From positions 186,001 through 250,000 of the forward strand of contig CAVWLB010000001.1 of assembly GCA_963755695.1 (NCBI GenBank): 64,000 bases of DNA. Direction: 5' to 3'. Below the pieces are notes generated by a model. It did no database searches. It was not told the DNA's origin and saw only the letters and a list, made by a program, of their open reading frames with translations. Below are positions 31,559-39,638 of this stretch, one piece after another. Every line of letters begins with the position of its first letter. Within the stretch, counting starts at the first letter, position 1. The DNA is from QHWT01 sp963755695. Lineage in GTDB: Bacteria > Acidobacteriota > Vicinamibacteria > Vicinamibacterales > 2-12-FULL-66-21. The position numbers and the translations under genes were made by a program.

Positions 31559-32995
31559 TCAGCGCGAATCGACGCGGAGAAATTCCGCCGGCGAGAGCGC
31601 CCGGCGGGTGAAACGCGCCAGGTGAACGGCGCCCTTGAAATAAAACACTTTGTTGATGCGAACACCAACCGAGGCCCGTCCCGGCCGGTGCGGCGCGAGA
31701 TTCAGCTCCGACAGCCCCTCGCGAACGCCATCGACGTAGTTGCTGAACTCGTGACCATCGTATACCGCCGCGACGTGATACCAGACGCCAAGTGGATGGA
31801 GGGCGTTGCGATTCATGAGCGTCTTGTTCGCAGCACCAGATTGGGCATAGCTGTCCAGGAACCAGCGGTTTGCCGCTACCCGGATTTCGAAGAGGATGCG
31901 GTTGTCGGTGTCGGCGCCGGTCTCGGGGTCCACTTCGCTCAGGTGAAACCATCGCTGTTCCCGCTCCCCTCCGTCGGGTCGGAAGATGGCCTCCCAGGTA
32001 AACCTCTCGGCGCCGGCCAGCGGGTGATGGTCTATGAACAGCGCGTCTGCGACGCCGTCGAACTCGACGGCCTTCCCGACCGGCGCATCGATGACTCGCG
32101 GCGCGCCCAGGACTGTCGTCCTATGTCCGCCGATGTTGTCGAGACGGTCGAACGTCCACAGTTCCATGTCGGTCCGCTCGTTCACCTTCCGGCCGGGCTG
32201 CAACGAACTGAGATAAGCCACCAGATTTTCCAGATCGATGTTCGACAGCGATCGATAGGCCGGCATCAGCGACTGCCGTGGCAGCATGATCGCCGTAACT
32301 TCGGCCTTCAGGAAAGATCGTAGATTGCCGCCCAGGTCGCGAAGGTGGATGGAATACTCGTCTTCGTTGAGGTGGATGCCATTGATCGTCTTGCCGGAAC
32401 GATCGACCAGCGACACCGGCCGGTAATCCAGGGGAATGTCGGCACTCGGATCGACAATCGATTCGCGCAGGTACCGTGTCGCGCGCCTCACGCCAATATC
32501 CGTCAGGTCGGGTCCAAAGAAGCCGCCGTGAGTGTTGATCCGGTGACAGGTGGCGCAACCATTCGTCTGATAGACGAGTGCGCCGGCCGAGGGATCGCCT
32601 GAACCGACTTGCGTCGCCCCCTGCCGCCCGAGTTGCTGCACGTAGGCCACCAGCCGCCAGACGTCGGCCTCGGGCAGATTGAACGAGCCTGGCATCTCGG
32701 TGTTGGGTAGACCGGCTCTGATCGTGACGAACAACTCCCGGTCGGTACCTCCATGCCGGAGACTGCCGCTGTTCAGCACTGCGCCGCGGCCCCCCTCTCC
32801 GCTCTGCCCGTGGCAATGGCCGCAGCGGCCGTTGTACAGCTTCTGGCCGATGGTGAGGTCGGCGGCTGACGAGAACGGATTCTTCTCGGGCAGGTTCGGC
32901 GGAATGGCGCGCGACGGCGTTCCGGCATTCTGCGCCATGGTTGCCAGGATGCAGCAGATCCAGCAGCACGCGGCGGCGAAGGACTTCCTCTTCAT
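31559..32995 (-). CDS. Di-cytochrome c protein with C-terminal LamG-like domain
   Basis: 478 residues. Signal peptide, cytochrome c domain 1 (CGHCH, C58-H62; axial Met in NTEMPGSF), cytochrome c domain 2 (CATCH, C147-H151; Met in QSLMPAYRSL), then a concanavalin/LamG beta-sandwich from about residue 310 (AVEFDGVADALFIDHHPLAG, FTWEAIFRPDG, VWYHVAAVYDGHEFSNYVDG). ATG 32995 overlaps the TGA of the PQQ dehydrogenase gene (ATGA), so it is the natural electron acceptor of that enzyme. The LamG domain may bind a carbohydrate surface. Confidence 0.85.
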   Translation of the reverse strand: MKRKSFAAACCWICCILATMAQNAGTPSRAIPPNLPEKNPFSSAADLTIGQKLYNGRCGHCHGQSGEGGRGAVLNSGSLRHGGTDRELFVTIRAGLPNTEMPGSFNLPEADVWRLVAYVQQLGRQGATQVGSGDPSAGALVYQTNGCATCHRINTHGGFFGPDLTDIGVRRATRYLRESIVDPSADIPLDYRPVSLVDRSGKTINGIHLNEDEYSIHLRDLGGNLRSFLKAEVTAIMLPRQSLMPAYRSLSNIDLENLVAYLSSLQPGRKVNERTDMELWTFDRLDNIGGHRTTVLGAPRVIDAPVGKAVEFDGVADALFIDHHPLAGAERFTWEAIFRPDGGEREQRWFHLSEVDPETGADTDNRILFEIRVAANRWFLDSYAQSGAANKTLMNRNALHPLGVWYHVAAVYDGHEFSNYVDGVREGLSELNLAPHRPGRASVGVRINKVFYFKGAVHLARFTRRALSPAEFLRVDSR

Positions 32996-34635
32996 TCCAG
33001 TCCGAACGCGATCAGCACGTCGCCAATCGGGATCGTGACCAGCTGCCGTCCGCGGCTGAGAAACGTGATCGGGCTGGCATAGACACGATCGCCGCCGTTG
33101 AATCGCCACAGCTCCTTGCCCGTGCGCGCGTCAAGGGCATAGAAATTTCCGCTCGGTGTCGCCGAGAACACCAGATTCCCGGCCGTTGAAAGCACCCCCG
33201 CCCACGGAGGCGTCAGGATGCGGTGCTCCCACTGGATCTCGCCGGTTCCGGGGCTCATCGCGACAAGCTTGCCCCAACTCTCTTCAGGACGGAACCGTGC
33301 CCCGCCGCCACCACCGCCCCCGAAGAACGCCTCGCCAGGCTGGAATTCAGGCGCGTCGGTCTTGAAGAACCGCCGGCGCTCCTCACGAGCATTGAAATAC
33401 AGAAGATTCGTGTCGGGGCTGTAGCTCGGCGACATCCAGTTGTGTCCCCCGTCGACACCCGGCCAGATCGTCTCGTTTCCCTCGGAGGTCGGTTCCTGGC
33501 CGGGATTCACAACCGGTCGGCCCTTCGTGTCGATTTCTCTGGCCCAGGTTTGTTTCACGAAGGGCTTTGCGAACAGGAACTCTCCAGTCTGACGATCCAG
33601 CGCGTAGTAGAAACCATTGCGACTCGGCATGACGACGAGCTTTCGAAGCTGCCCGTCCACCGTCGCGTCGAGCAGAACCGGCACCTGGGTGGCGTCCCAG
33701 TCGCGGGTGTCATGTGGCGTCAGCTGGAAATGCCACTTCAGCCTGCCCGTATCTGGATCGAGCGCCAGCAGCGAGCACGAGTAGAGATTGTCTCCGGGCC
33801 GGACGTCGCCGTTGTAATCCGGACCTGGATTGCCCGTGCCCCAATAGAGCAGATTCAACTCGGGATCGAACGACCCGGTCAGCCAGGTCGACCCTCCACC
33901 AAATCGCCACGACTCGCCTTCCCACGTCTCGGCGCCCGGCTCGCCCGGCGCCGGAATGGTCCAGAATCGCCACACTCGCTCACCCGTGCGTGCATCGTAG
34001 GCATCGAGGAACCCGCGGATGCCGCCTTCGCCACCAGCGATCCCGACGATCACCTTGTCCTTGATCGCCAATGGGGCACCCGTGGCGGTGTAGTTCAACG
34101 ACGGATCCGCGAGCTCTTTCTGCCACAAGACGCGTCCGGCCCGCGCATCGAGCGCGATCAGCTTTGCATCGAGGGTCGTGAGAAAGAGCGTGTCGGCCAG
34201 GACGGCCACGCCGCGATTGACCTCACCACAACACACGTACACCCGTCCCGGCAACCGGTGTTCGTAGGTCCACAACGCGCGGCCGGTTTGCGCATCGAGC
34301 GCGATCACGTCGCTCGGCGGACGCGTCACGTACATCACGCCGTCGACGACGATGGGCGTGGATTCGACCTTTTGCTTGTGCATCTGGTAGATCCACTTCG
34401 CGCGCAGACCGTGGACGTTCTCTGCAGTGATCTGGTTCAGCGTGCTGTAGTGGTGGCTTCGGTAATCGCCGCTGTACGTCAGCCAGTTAGCGGGTTCCTC
34501 TCGCGCCTTCAACAAGCGCTCATAGGTGACGGGCAGACCACCGGTTGACTGCGCGAGCGCGACCACGCCGGCGGCGAGTGGTACCGCGATTAGAGAGAAA
34601 CAGGCTCCAGCTCTGCGCACGAGGTGGCGCTCCAA
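32992..34635 (-). CDS. PQQ-dependent alcohol dehydrogenase, Asp-x-Asp (lanthanide-type) active site
   Basis: 547 residues, eight-bladed propeller with signal peptide. The adjacent-Cys pair is C135-C136 (YVCCGEVNRG). Metal and catalytic residues by family alignment: E203 (GGEGGIRG), N269 (WGTGNPGPDYNG), D312 in TPHDTRDWDATQ, with a second Asp two residues later (D314). That extra Asp marks lanthanide-dependent XoxF and ExaF-type enzymes, where calcium enzymes have Ala or Ser. A Gly-rich loop (seven Gly near residue 447) is unusual. It is coupled to the cytochrome c gene downstream and follows an amidohydrolase, so it probably oxidises an alcohol in the periplasm. Confidence 0.85.
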   Translation of the reverse strand: MERHLVRRAGACFSLIAVPLAAGVVALAQSTGGLPVTYERLLKAREEPANWLTYSGDYRSHHYSTLNQITAENVHGLRAKWIYQMHKQKVESTPIVVDGVMYVTRPPSDVIALDAQTGRALWTYEHRLPGRVYVCCGEVNRGVAVLADTLFLTTLDAKLIALDARAGRVLWQKELADPSLNYTATGAPLAIKDKVIVGIAGGEGGIRGFLDAYDARTGERVWRFWTIPAPGEPGAETWEGESWRFGGGSTWLTGSFDPELNLLYWGTGNPGPDYNGDVRPGDNLYSCSLLALDPDTGRLKWHFQLTPHDTRDWDATQVPVLLDATVDGQLRKLVVMPSRNGFYYALDRQTGEFLFAKPFVKQTWAREIDTKGRPVVNPGQEPTSEGNETIWPGVDGGHNWMSPSYSPDTNLLYFNAREERRRFFKTDAPEFQPGEAFFGGGGGGGARFRPEESWGKLVAMSPGTGEIQWEHRILTPPWAGVLSTAGNLVFSATPSGNFYALDARTGKELWRFNGGDRVYASPITFLSRGRQLVTIPIGDVLIAFGLE

Positions 34636-34638
34636 CGG

Positions 34639-35832
34639 TTAACGGCGAGGCGTCGCGAGCTGCCGCTCGATAGAGGCGCGCGCCGCGGGAAGGTACCGCA
34701 GCGCGTTGGCGTAGTAGACCTTTTGCAGCACCTCGTCTGGGAGACCAATCCCGTAGATCCTCCAGCGGCCGTGCAGTGGCGCGCCGGTCGCGGACCGAAG
34801 CTGCGCCGGATGATCGAAGTGCTCGTCGTAGGTCTCGAGAAACCGCCAATGGGGTACCCAGAACTCCTCGATCCCGCGGCCGGGGTTGCCGTCGGATCCG
34901 AACAGAATGCGATCCTGGTACTTCAGGAAAAACTCGCGAATCATTCGCGGCGCGCGTCCAAGGTCCTGCACGGTGGCGGAGAGCTCGACGTCGGCGTTGG
35001 GATATTTGTCGAGGAGCGCCGCCACTTTGTCCATGTCGTAATACAGCATCGCCATGTGCGCGTTGACGAACCGCGTCCGGGGATGCTTCGCGTGCATGTT
35101 CTCGCGCGCCTTCTCAATGACGTCAGGGGTCGGCTGGCCGGTCTGGTAGTAGTTGCCCTCGGGGCTGCTCCGCCACAGCCCCGCTTCGTAGCGTTCGTTC
35201 TCCGGGCCGATCGGAAGGAACCGGCCGTACGAATCGCTGATGTGAATCATGACCGGCTTGTTGTGCTTCGCGCACATCTCCCAGATCGGATCGAACCGCG
35301 CATCGTCGGCCTGGATGTAGGTGCCGTCCTTGTTTTGAAGGTCGAGTCCCAATACCTTGTTGATCTTCAGGCCGGCGGCGCCGGCCAGGAAGTCGCGTTC
35401 GAGCTCCGCGGTGGTCTTGGCGGACCATCCAGGCTCGTTGATCCCTTCGAAGTCGAGCCTGGCGAAGTGAAGGATTCGATCGCGAAATGGCTCGCCAAGC
35501 TTCATGTTGCGATCGAAGGTGGGGCCGAATCCGCCGTCCATGTTGCAGATCATGCCGATCCCGGTCTCGTCCATGAGCGTGATCATCTTCTGGTAGTCTT
35601 CGGCGGTCTTGAGACTGGCGCCGTGCAGGTGGAAGTCGACCACGGGAAATTTCGCGCGGCTGATCGGGGTCCTGGGAAACTTCATCAACGCCTTCGGCAT
35701 CGCCGGCACCTCGGGCGTCACCTTGAAATCGGGATGCGATGGCAACTGAGGCGCCTGCGACGCGAGGTGACCGATTCGCACGGCAACGATCAAGCAGGCG
35801 GCAAGCAGCGACGTCTGTAACCATCGGACCAC
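34639..35832 (-). CDS. Amidohydrolase family 2 protein, first gene of the PQQ operon
   Basis: 397 residues from GTG 35830-35832. AAGGAG at 35840-35845 gives 7-nt spacing, and the leader VVRWLQTSLLAACLIVAV is a good signal peptide. ATG 35871 is an in-frame alternative with no such site. Motifs: FPVVDFHLHGAS (HxH), AGLKINKVLGLDL, KPVMIHISDSYG, RFVNAHMAMLYYD, RILFGSDGNPGRG (metal Asp). The C-terminal GRWRIYGIGLPDEVLQKVYY is shared with the protein at 12866. It starts 3 bp before the PQQ dehydrogenase gene, so the two are co-transcribed. Confidence 0.85.
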   Translation of the reverse strand: MVRWLQTSLLAACLIVAVRIGHLASQAPQLPSHPDFKVTPEVPAMPKALMKFPRTPISRAKFPVVDFHLHGASLKTAEDYQKMITLMDETGIGMICNMDGGFGPTFDRNMKLGEPFRDRILHFARLDFEGINEPGWSAKTTAELERDFLAGAAGLKINKVLGLDLQNKDGTYIQADDARFDPIWEMCAKHNKPVMIHISDSYGRFLPIGPENERYEAGLWRSSPEGNYYQTGQPTPDVIEKARENMHAKHPRTRFVNAHMAMLYYDMDKVAALLDKYPNADVELSATVQDLGRAPRMIREFFLKYQDRILFGSDGNPGRGIEEFWVPHWRFLETYDEHFDHPAQLRSATGAPLHGRWRIYGIGLPDEVLQKVYYANALRYLPAARASIERQLATPRR

Positions 35833-36184
35833 GCCACATCTCCTTGACGAGAGGAACGAAACGAGACGCATGCTACGCCGGATTGTGGCGTGGCGGAAGG
35901 GCGGGCTGCGCTGATCGCTCCAGGCTGAAGCGATCATCTGGTCGTCCTTCATCGCGAACGGCTGGTGGCGGCTCGCGACTGGTCTGAGTTCCCCCGCTCG
36001 AGCTGGTACTGGCAGCCCGCTTGCCCTCCCGCACTCCAGAGGACCCCAGGACGCGGTGAAGACCCGCGCCACGGCGACTTTCGTCGCCGTCTCTCCTCCT
36101 TCGTGCAACGTGCTCCGGCGGGCGACCCGCCTATCGCGCGACGTGCGTCGGCGGGACAATCGATGGTTCCCCGGGGAGGTTCAC
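35833..36184. other. Divergent intergenic region without a recognised gene
   Basis: About 350 bp between the divergent starts at 35832 and 36185. Open frames cross it on both strands but none has family motifs. It must hold the promoters of both units; no convincing -35/-10 pair was picked out by eye. Confidence 0.5.
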
Positions 36185-36706
36185 GTGATCGATCTCGCGT
36201 TTCAGTCCACCCTGCCAGCCGACCAGCGGGAGGCGCTCGAGCGACTGATGTTCTTCAACCGGCGTCAGCGCGAGGCCGAAACCGCGGTGACGCGGGCGGT
36301 TGAAATGTTCGGCAGCCCGGCAATCGTATCGGAGTCGTCCGGTGTGCGCGTGGCGGTCCGTGCCTGCCCCGACGTCCAGTGTCTCTTCGCAATCGAGCGT
36401 GGCCGGCGCAGCGACGCCCTGGCCGGCATGGTCGTCTACCTTCGCACCTCGCTCGAAGAGGTGCTGGTCCTGCACATCGCGGTGGCGGATCGATACGGCC
36501 GCAAGGCCCTCGAGGTCGTGGCCGCCCTCATAAGAATTGTGCGGGCCGCCGCGGAACGCCTGCGCGGCGTCGAACGGATGACGATGCTGGATCTGCAGGG
36601 GCGCGAGTTGAGAATTACGATCCGCGCGGTTGGTTCCGGCCTGACCCGTGATCGACACGCGCTGGTGCCGCGCCTTTCCGCAACGCTCCCGGCGCGGGCC
36701 TCCTGA
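36185..36706 (+). CDS. Uncharacterised protein, faintly GNAT-like
   Basis: 173 residues. GTG 36185 has GGGGAGG five bases upstream, which makes it a better start than the in-frame ATG at 36056. The protein is a mix of helix and strand: FFNRRQREAETAVTRAVEMFG, a variable sheet, VYLRTSLEEVLVLHIAVADRYG and a helix with ALIRIVRAAAERLRGVERM. The order strand, LHIAV, then helix recalls GNAT acetyltransferases, but the acetyl-CoA loop is not clear. It lies 25 bp upstream of the ABC transporter genes on the same strand and may share their transcript. Confidence 0.55.
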   Translation: MIDLAFQSTLPADQREALERLMFFNRRQREAETAVTRAVEMFGSPAIVSESSGVRVAVRACPDVQCLFAIERGRRSDALAGMVVYLRTSLEEVLVLHIAVADRYGRKALEVVAALIRIVRAAAERLRGVERMTMLDLQGRELRITIRAVGSGLTRDRHALVPRLSATLPARAS

Positions 36707-36731
36707 TCCAATCGACTAACATGGTCACATT

Positions 36732-37472
36732 GTGGCCGTGTTGTCGGTAGCGGGCATTCGAAAGCTGTATGGCGACCTCGTCGCCGTGGACGAGGTCTCC
36801 TTCGAGGTCAACGCGGGGGAAATCGTCGGCCTGCTCGGGCCGAACGGCGCTGGCAAGACGACCAGCATCAACATGATCCTCGGCGTCCTCGAGCCGACGG
36901 CCGGCACGATCCGAATCGGCAGGCACGATATCGTCACCAGCCGGTGCGATGCGCTTGCGCAGACCAACTTTGCCGCCGCGTATGCCCCGGTTCCCGGGAA
37001 TCTCACCGTCGCCGAGAACCTGCGCTTCTTCGGGCTGCTGTACGGCGTCAGCAGGCTCGGTGAGCGGATCGATCGGCTGATCGCGCAATTCGACCTCGAG
37101 CGGTTCCGCAACGTGAAATGCGGGGTGCTCTCGTCCGGCGAGCAGACCCGCGTGTCGCTGGCCAAGGCGATGCTCAACCACCCGACGCTGTTACTCCTCG
37201 ACGAACCAACCGCCTCGCTCGATCCGGCTACCGCGCGCGAGATCCGCTCATCGATTCGCGCGTTCGTCGCCCACGGCCCGGGTGGAGTGTTGTGGACGTC
37301 GCACAACATGTACGAAGTGGAAGAGGTCTGCGACCGCGTGTTGTTCTTGTCGCACGGCCGGATCCTGCTGGAGGGCAATCCAAAAACGCTCGCGACCGAG
37401 CACGGCAAACACACGCTCGAGGAACTCTTCATCACCGTGGCGCGCGAACCGCTCACGCTCGAATCGCGATGA
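36732..37472 (+). CDS. ABC transporter ATP-binding protein (ABC-2 exporter type)
   Basis: 246 residues. Walker A GPNGAGKT (36-43), signature LSSGEQTR (133-140), Walker B LLLLDEP (153-159), D-loop SLD and switch His in WTSHNM (H191). The start is GTG 36732. Its TGA overlaps the ATG of the permease gene (ATGA at 37469), so the two form an ABC-2-type exporter of polysaccharide, drug or lipid class. The following FUSC gene suggests an efflux theme. Confidence 0.9.
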   Translation: MAVLSVAGIRKLYGDLVAVDEVSFEVNAGEIVGLLGPNGAGKTTSINMILGVLEPTAGTIRIGRHDIVTSRCDALAQTNFAAAYAPVPGNLTVAENLRFFGLLYGVSRLGERIDRLIAQFDLERFRNVKCGVLSSGEQTRVSLAKAMLNHPTLLLLDEPTASLDPATAREIRSSIRAFVAHGPGGVLWTSHNMYEVEEVCDRVLFLSHGRILLEGNPKTLATEHGKHTLEELFITVAREPLTLESR

Positions 37473-38279
37473 GGGTGAGCCTGCGGCGCGTGGCCGCCAT
37501 CGTCCTCCGCCAGTACCTACCTGATCCGGGGAAGCATCACGCGCACGGTGCCGATGTTCATCTGGATCACCATTGACATCGTCCTCTGGGGCTTCATCAC
37601 CAAGTATTTGAACGCGGTGGCCTCGTCCGGCTTCGATTTCGTCCCGGTACTTCTCGGCGCAGTTCTCCTCTGGGACTTCTTCACCAGGGTCATGCAGGGG
37701 GTGACGATGGCGTTTTTCGAGGACGTGTGGTCGCGAAACTTCCTCAATATCTTTGCCTCGCCGCTCACGATCACCGAGTATCTTGCTGGCCTGGTGCTCA
37801 CGAGCATCGCGACGAGCACGGTCGGCCTGACCGTCATGATTGGCCTGGCCGTAGCCGCCTTTGGGCTCTCGTTCGTGTCGTATGGCCTGACGCTGCTCGT
37901 CCTGGTGCTGGTGCTGTTCGTGTTCGGCATCGCGGTTGGCGTGGCCGGATGCGCGGTGGTGCTGCGGTTCGGTCCATCGGCCGAATGGTTCGTCTGGCCC
38001 ATCAGCGCCCTGCTTGCGCCGTTTGCCGGCGTGTTCTATCCATTGACAGTGCTTCCGCGCTGGATGCAGGCGATAGCGGCCACCCTTCCACCCTCGCACG
38101 TCTTCGAAGGACTGCGCGCGGTCGTGACCGGCGGGACCGTGGTGCCGGCGCGACTGGCTTTCGCGGCGGTGCTCGCGGTCGGGTACCTTCTCGCCGCGTG
38201 CTGGCTCTTCACGCGCGTTTACCGCCAGGCCGTTAGGACAGGCTTGATTGCACGGTACAGCGCGGAGACTTTGGCCTAG
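37469..38279 (+). CDS. ABC-2 type permease, one frameshift near the N-terminus
   Basis: About 269 residues. It begins MRVSLRRVAAIVLRQY. A one-base slip near 37517 separates this from YLIRGSITRTVPMFIWITID and the six-helix permease that follows (VLLGAVLLWDFFTRVMQGV, FLNIFASPLTITEYLAG, WPISALLAPFAGVFYPL, LPPSHVFEGLRAVV). The pattern fits ABC-2 permeases (the EhFAD-type motif region AS-PLTITEY is visible). It pairs with the ATPase just upstream. Confidence 0.85.
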
Positions 38280-38283
38280 AGTC

Positions 38284-39354
38284 GTGCAACGATCGGTCGA
38301 CGTGCGAGACGTGATTCGGGATGCGGGAAGCTCGGCGCTGGCGCTCGACTGGTCGAAGTTCGACGCGCTGGCAGCGGCGCGTTGCACCGTTGGCGTCGCG
38401 ATTCCGCTGACGGTCGGGGTGATGATCGGGCAGCCCTCGATTGGCGTCTTCGGTGCGGTTGGTGCGCTCTCGGTTGGATTCGGGTCGTTTCAGGACACGG
38501 AACACGGCCGCGTGCCAGCGATGTTCCTCGCCGCGATCGCAATGGCGGTCTCGCTCTTCGTGGGCACACTTGCCGGGCACTCGACGCTCGCGGCCACCAT
38601 GGCGGCGGCAGTCTGGGGCCTCGGCAGCGGGCTGCTCACCGCACCGGGACCCGCAGCCTCGTTTGTCGGGCTGCAGGCGTCGGTGGGATTGCTGATTGCG
38701 CTGGCATTGCCTGCTGACGCTGGCGCCGCGACCGAGCGTGCCGGCCTCGTGCTCGCGGGCGGTTTTCTGGAGATCCTGCTGTTGTTCGCGGCGAGACCTC
38801 GTACGCCGGTGGACACGCGCGCCCTGAGAACGAAGGCGGCCTCTTCGTTTCGCGAGCTGCACGAGAACGCGACGCTCGGTTCACCCGCGCGCAGCCACGC
38901 ACTCAGGCTGGCTGTTGCCATGGCGGCGGCGACGGCAATGTATCGATGGCTGGCCTGGCCCCGTGGTTCGTGGATTCCGCTGACCGCCCTGCTCGTGCTC
39001 AAGCCGGAGCTTCACGAGACGTTCGCCCGCGGACTGGCCCGCATGGGCGGGACCATCATCGGCGCGGCGTGCGCCACGGCGATCACCGTCGCGCTCGCGC
39101 CCGGCGAAACGCAGCTCACCGTCCTCGCAGTCTTCTTCGTGTGGGCAGGCTACGTGCTGTTCCGAACCAACTACGGTCTGTTCACCATCTGCATCACTGC
39201 CTATGTCGTCTTCCTCGTGGTGCTTGCCGGCGGCGCCGAACCCGCGACGGCGAAGTACCGGATCATCAATACGCTGATAGGCGGCGGCCTCGCGCTGATG
39301 TTCGCCGCGATCTGGCCATCGCCGCGCAGCGAAGAGTCGATCCAGGACCGCTGA
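38284..39354 (+). CDS. FUSC family inner-membrane protein
   Basis: 356 residues from GTG 38284, five bases after the permease stop. Two halves of five or six helices each; the second has the fusaric-acid-resistance-like core (MYRWLAWPRGSWIPLTALLV, LVLKPELHETFARGLARMGGTIIGA). Some relatives such as AaeB export aromatic acids; others have no known substrate. Its position after the ABC exporter suggests a shared stress transcript. Confidence 0.8.
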   Translation: MQRSVDVRDVIRDAGSSALALDWSKFDALAAARCTVGVAIPLTVGVMIGQPSIGVFGAVGALSVGFGSFQDTEHGRVPAMFLAAIAMAVSLFVGTLAGHSTLAATMAAAVWGLGSGLLTAPGPAASFVGLQASVGLLIALALPADAGAATERAGLVLAGGFLEILLLFAARPRTPVDTRALRTKAASSFRELHENATLGSPARSHALRLAVAMAAATAMYRWLAWPRGSWIPLTALLVLKPELHETFARGLARMGGTIIGAACATAITVALAPGETQLTVLAVFFVWAGYVLFRTNYGLFTICITAYVVFLVVLAGGAEPATAKYRIINTLIGGGLALMFAAIWPSPRSEESIQDR

Positions 39355-39388
39355 TCCGGGTCGACTGCTCGCAGATCGACAATCGCGA

Positions 39389-39553
39389 TCAGATATCCAG
39401 GACTGGACGATTGGTACGTCCGGCGAGCGAAGCCACGACGACCGCGATTTCAGAGGGTTCGACCGGTTTCGGCACGTGTGCCTGATAGCCTGCCAGCAGC
39501 GCGCGGGCGCGATCGGTGGCATTGGCGAACGCCGTCAGCGCGGCGGCTGGAAG
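39389..39553 (-). pseudogene. Response-regulator receiver domain, C-terminal remnant
   Basis: 54 codons and a stop that read as the end of a receiver domain: LPAAALTAFANATDRARALL (conserved Thr region), GYQAHVPKPVEPSEIAVVVA (conserved Lys-Pro) and SLAGR. Everything N-terminal, including the phosphoacceptor Asp, is missing. About 20 bp beyond the break the GGTCCGA repeat array begins. It is probably the tail of a hybrid kinase or regulator lost by rearrangement. Confidence 0.7.
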
Positions 39554-39574
39554 GTTCCGACGTTCGGAGAGGCG

Positions 39575-39629
39575 GGTCCGAGGTCCGAGGTCCGAGATCC
39601 GAGGTCGAGGTCCGAAGTCGGAGATCCGT
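39575..39629. repeat. Heptamer tandem array A (GGTCCGA type)
   Basis: Eight units in a row with a 7-nt period: GGTCCGA three times, GATCCGA, GGTCGA (one base short), GGTCCGA, AGTCGGA, GATCCGT. It is followed by palindromic CAGCGCT units that reach into the 3' end of the kinase gene and encode its AALSAES tail. Confidence 0.85.
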
Positions 39630-39638
39630 CAGGAGCCC

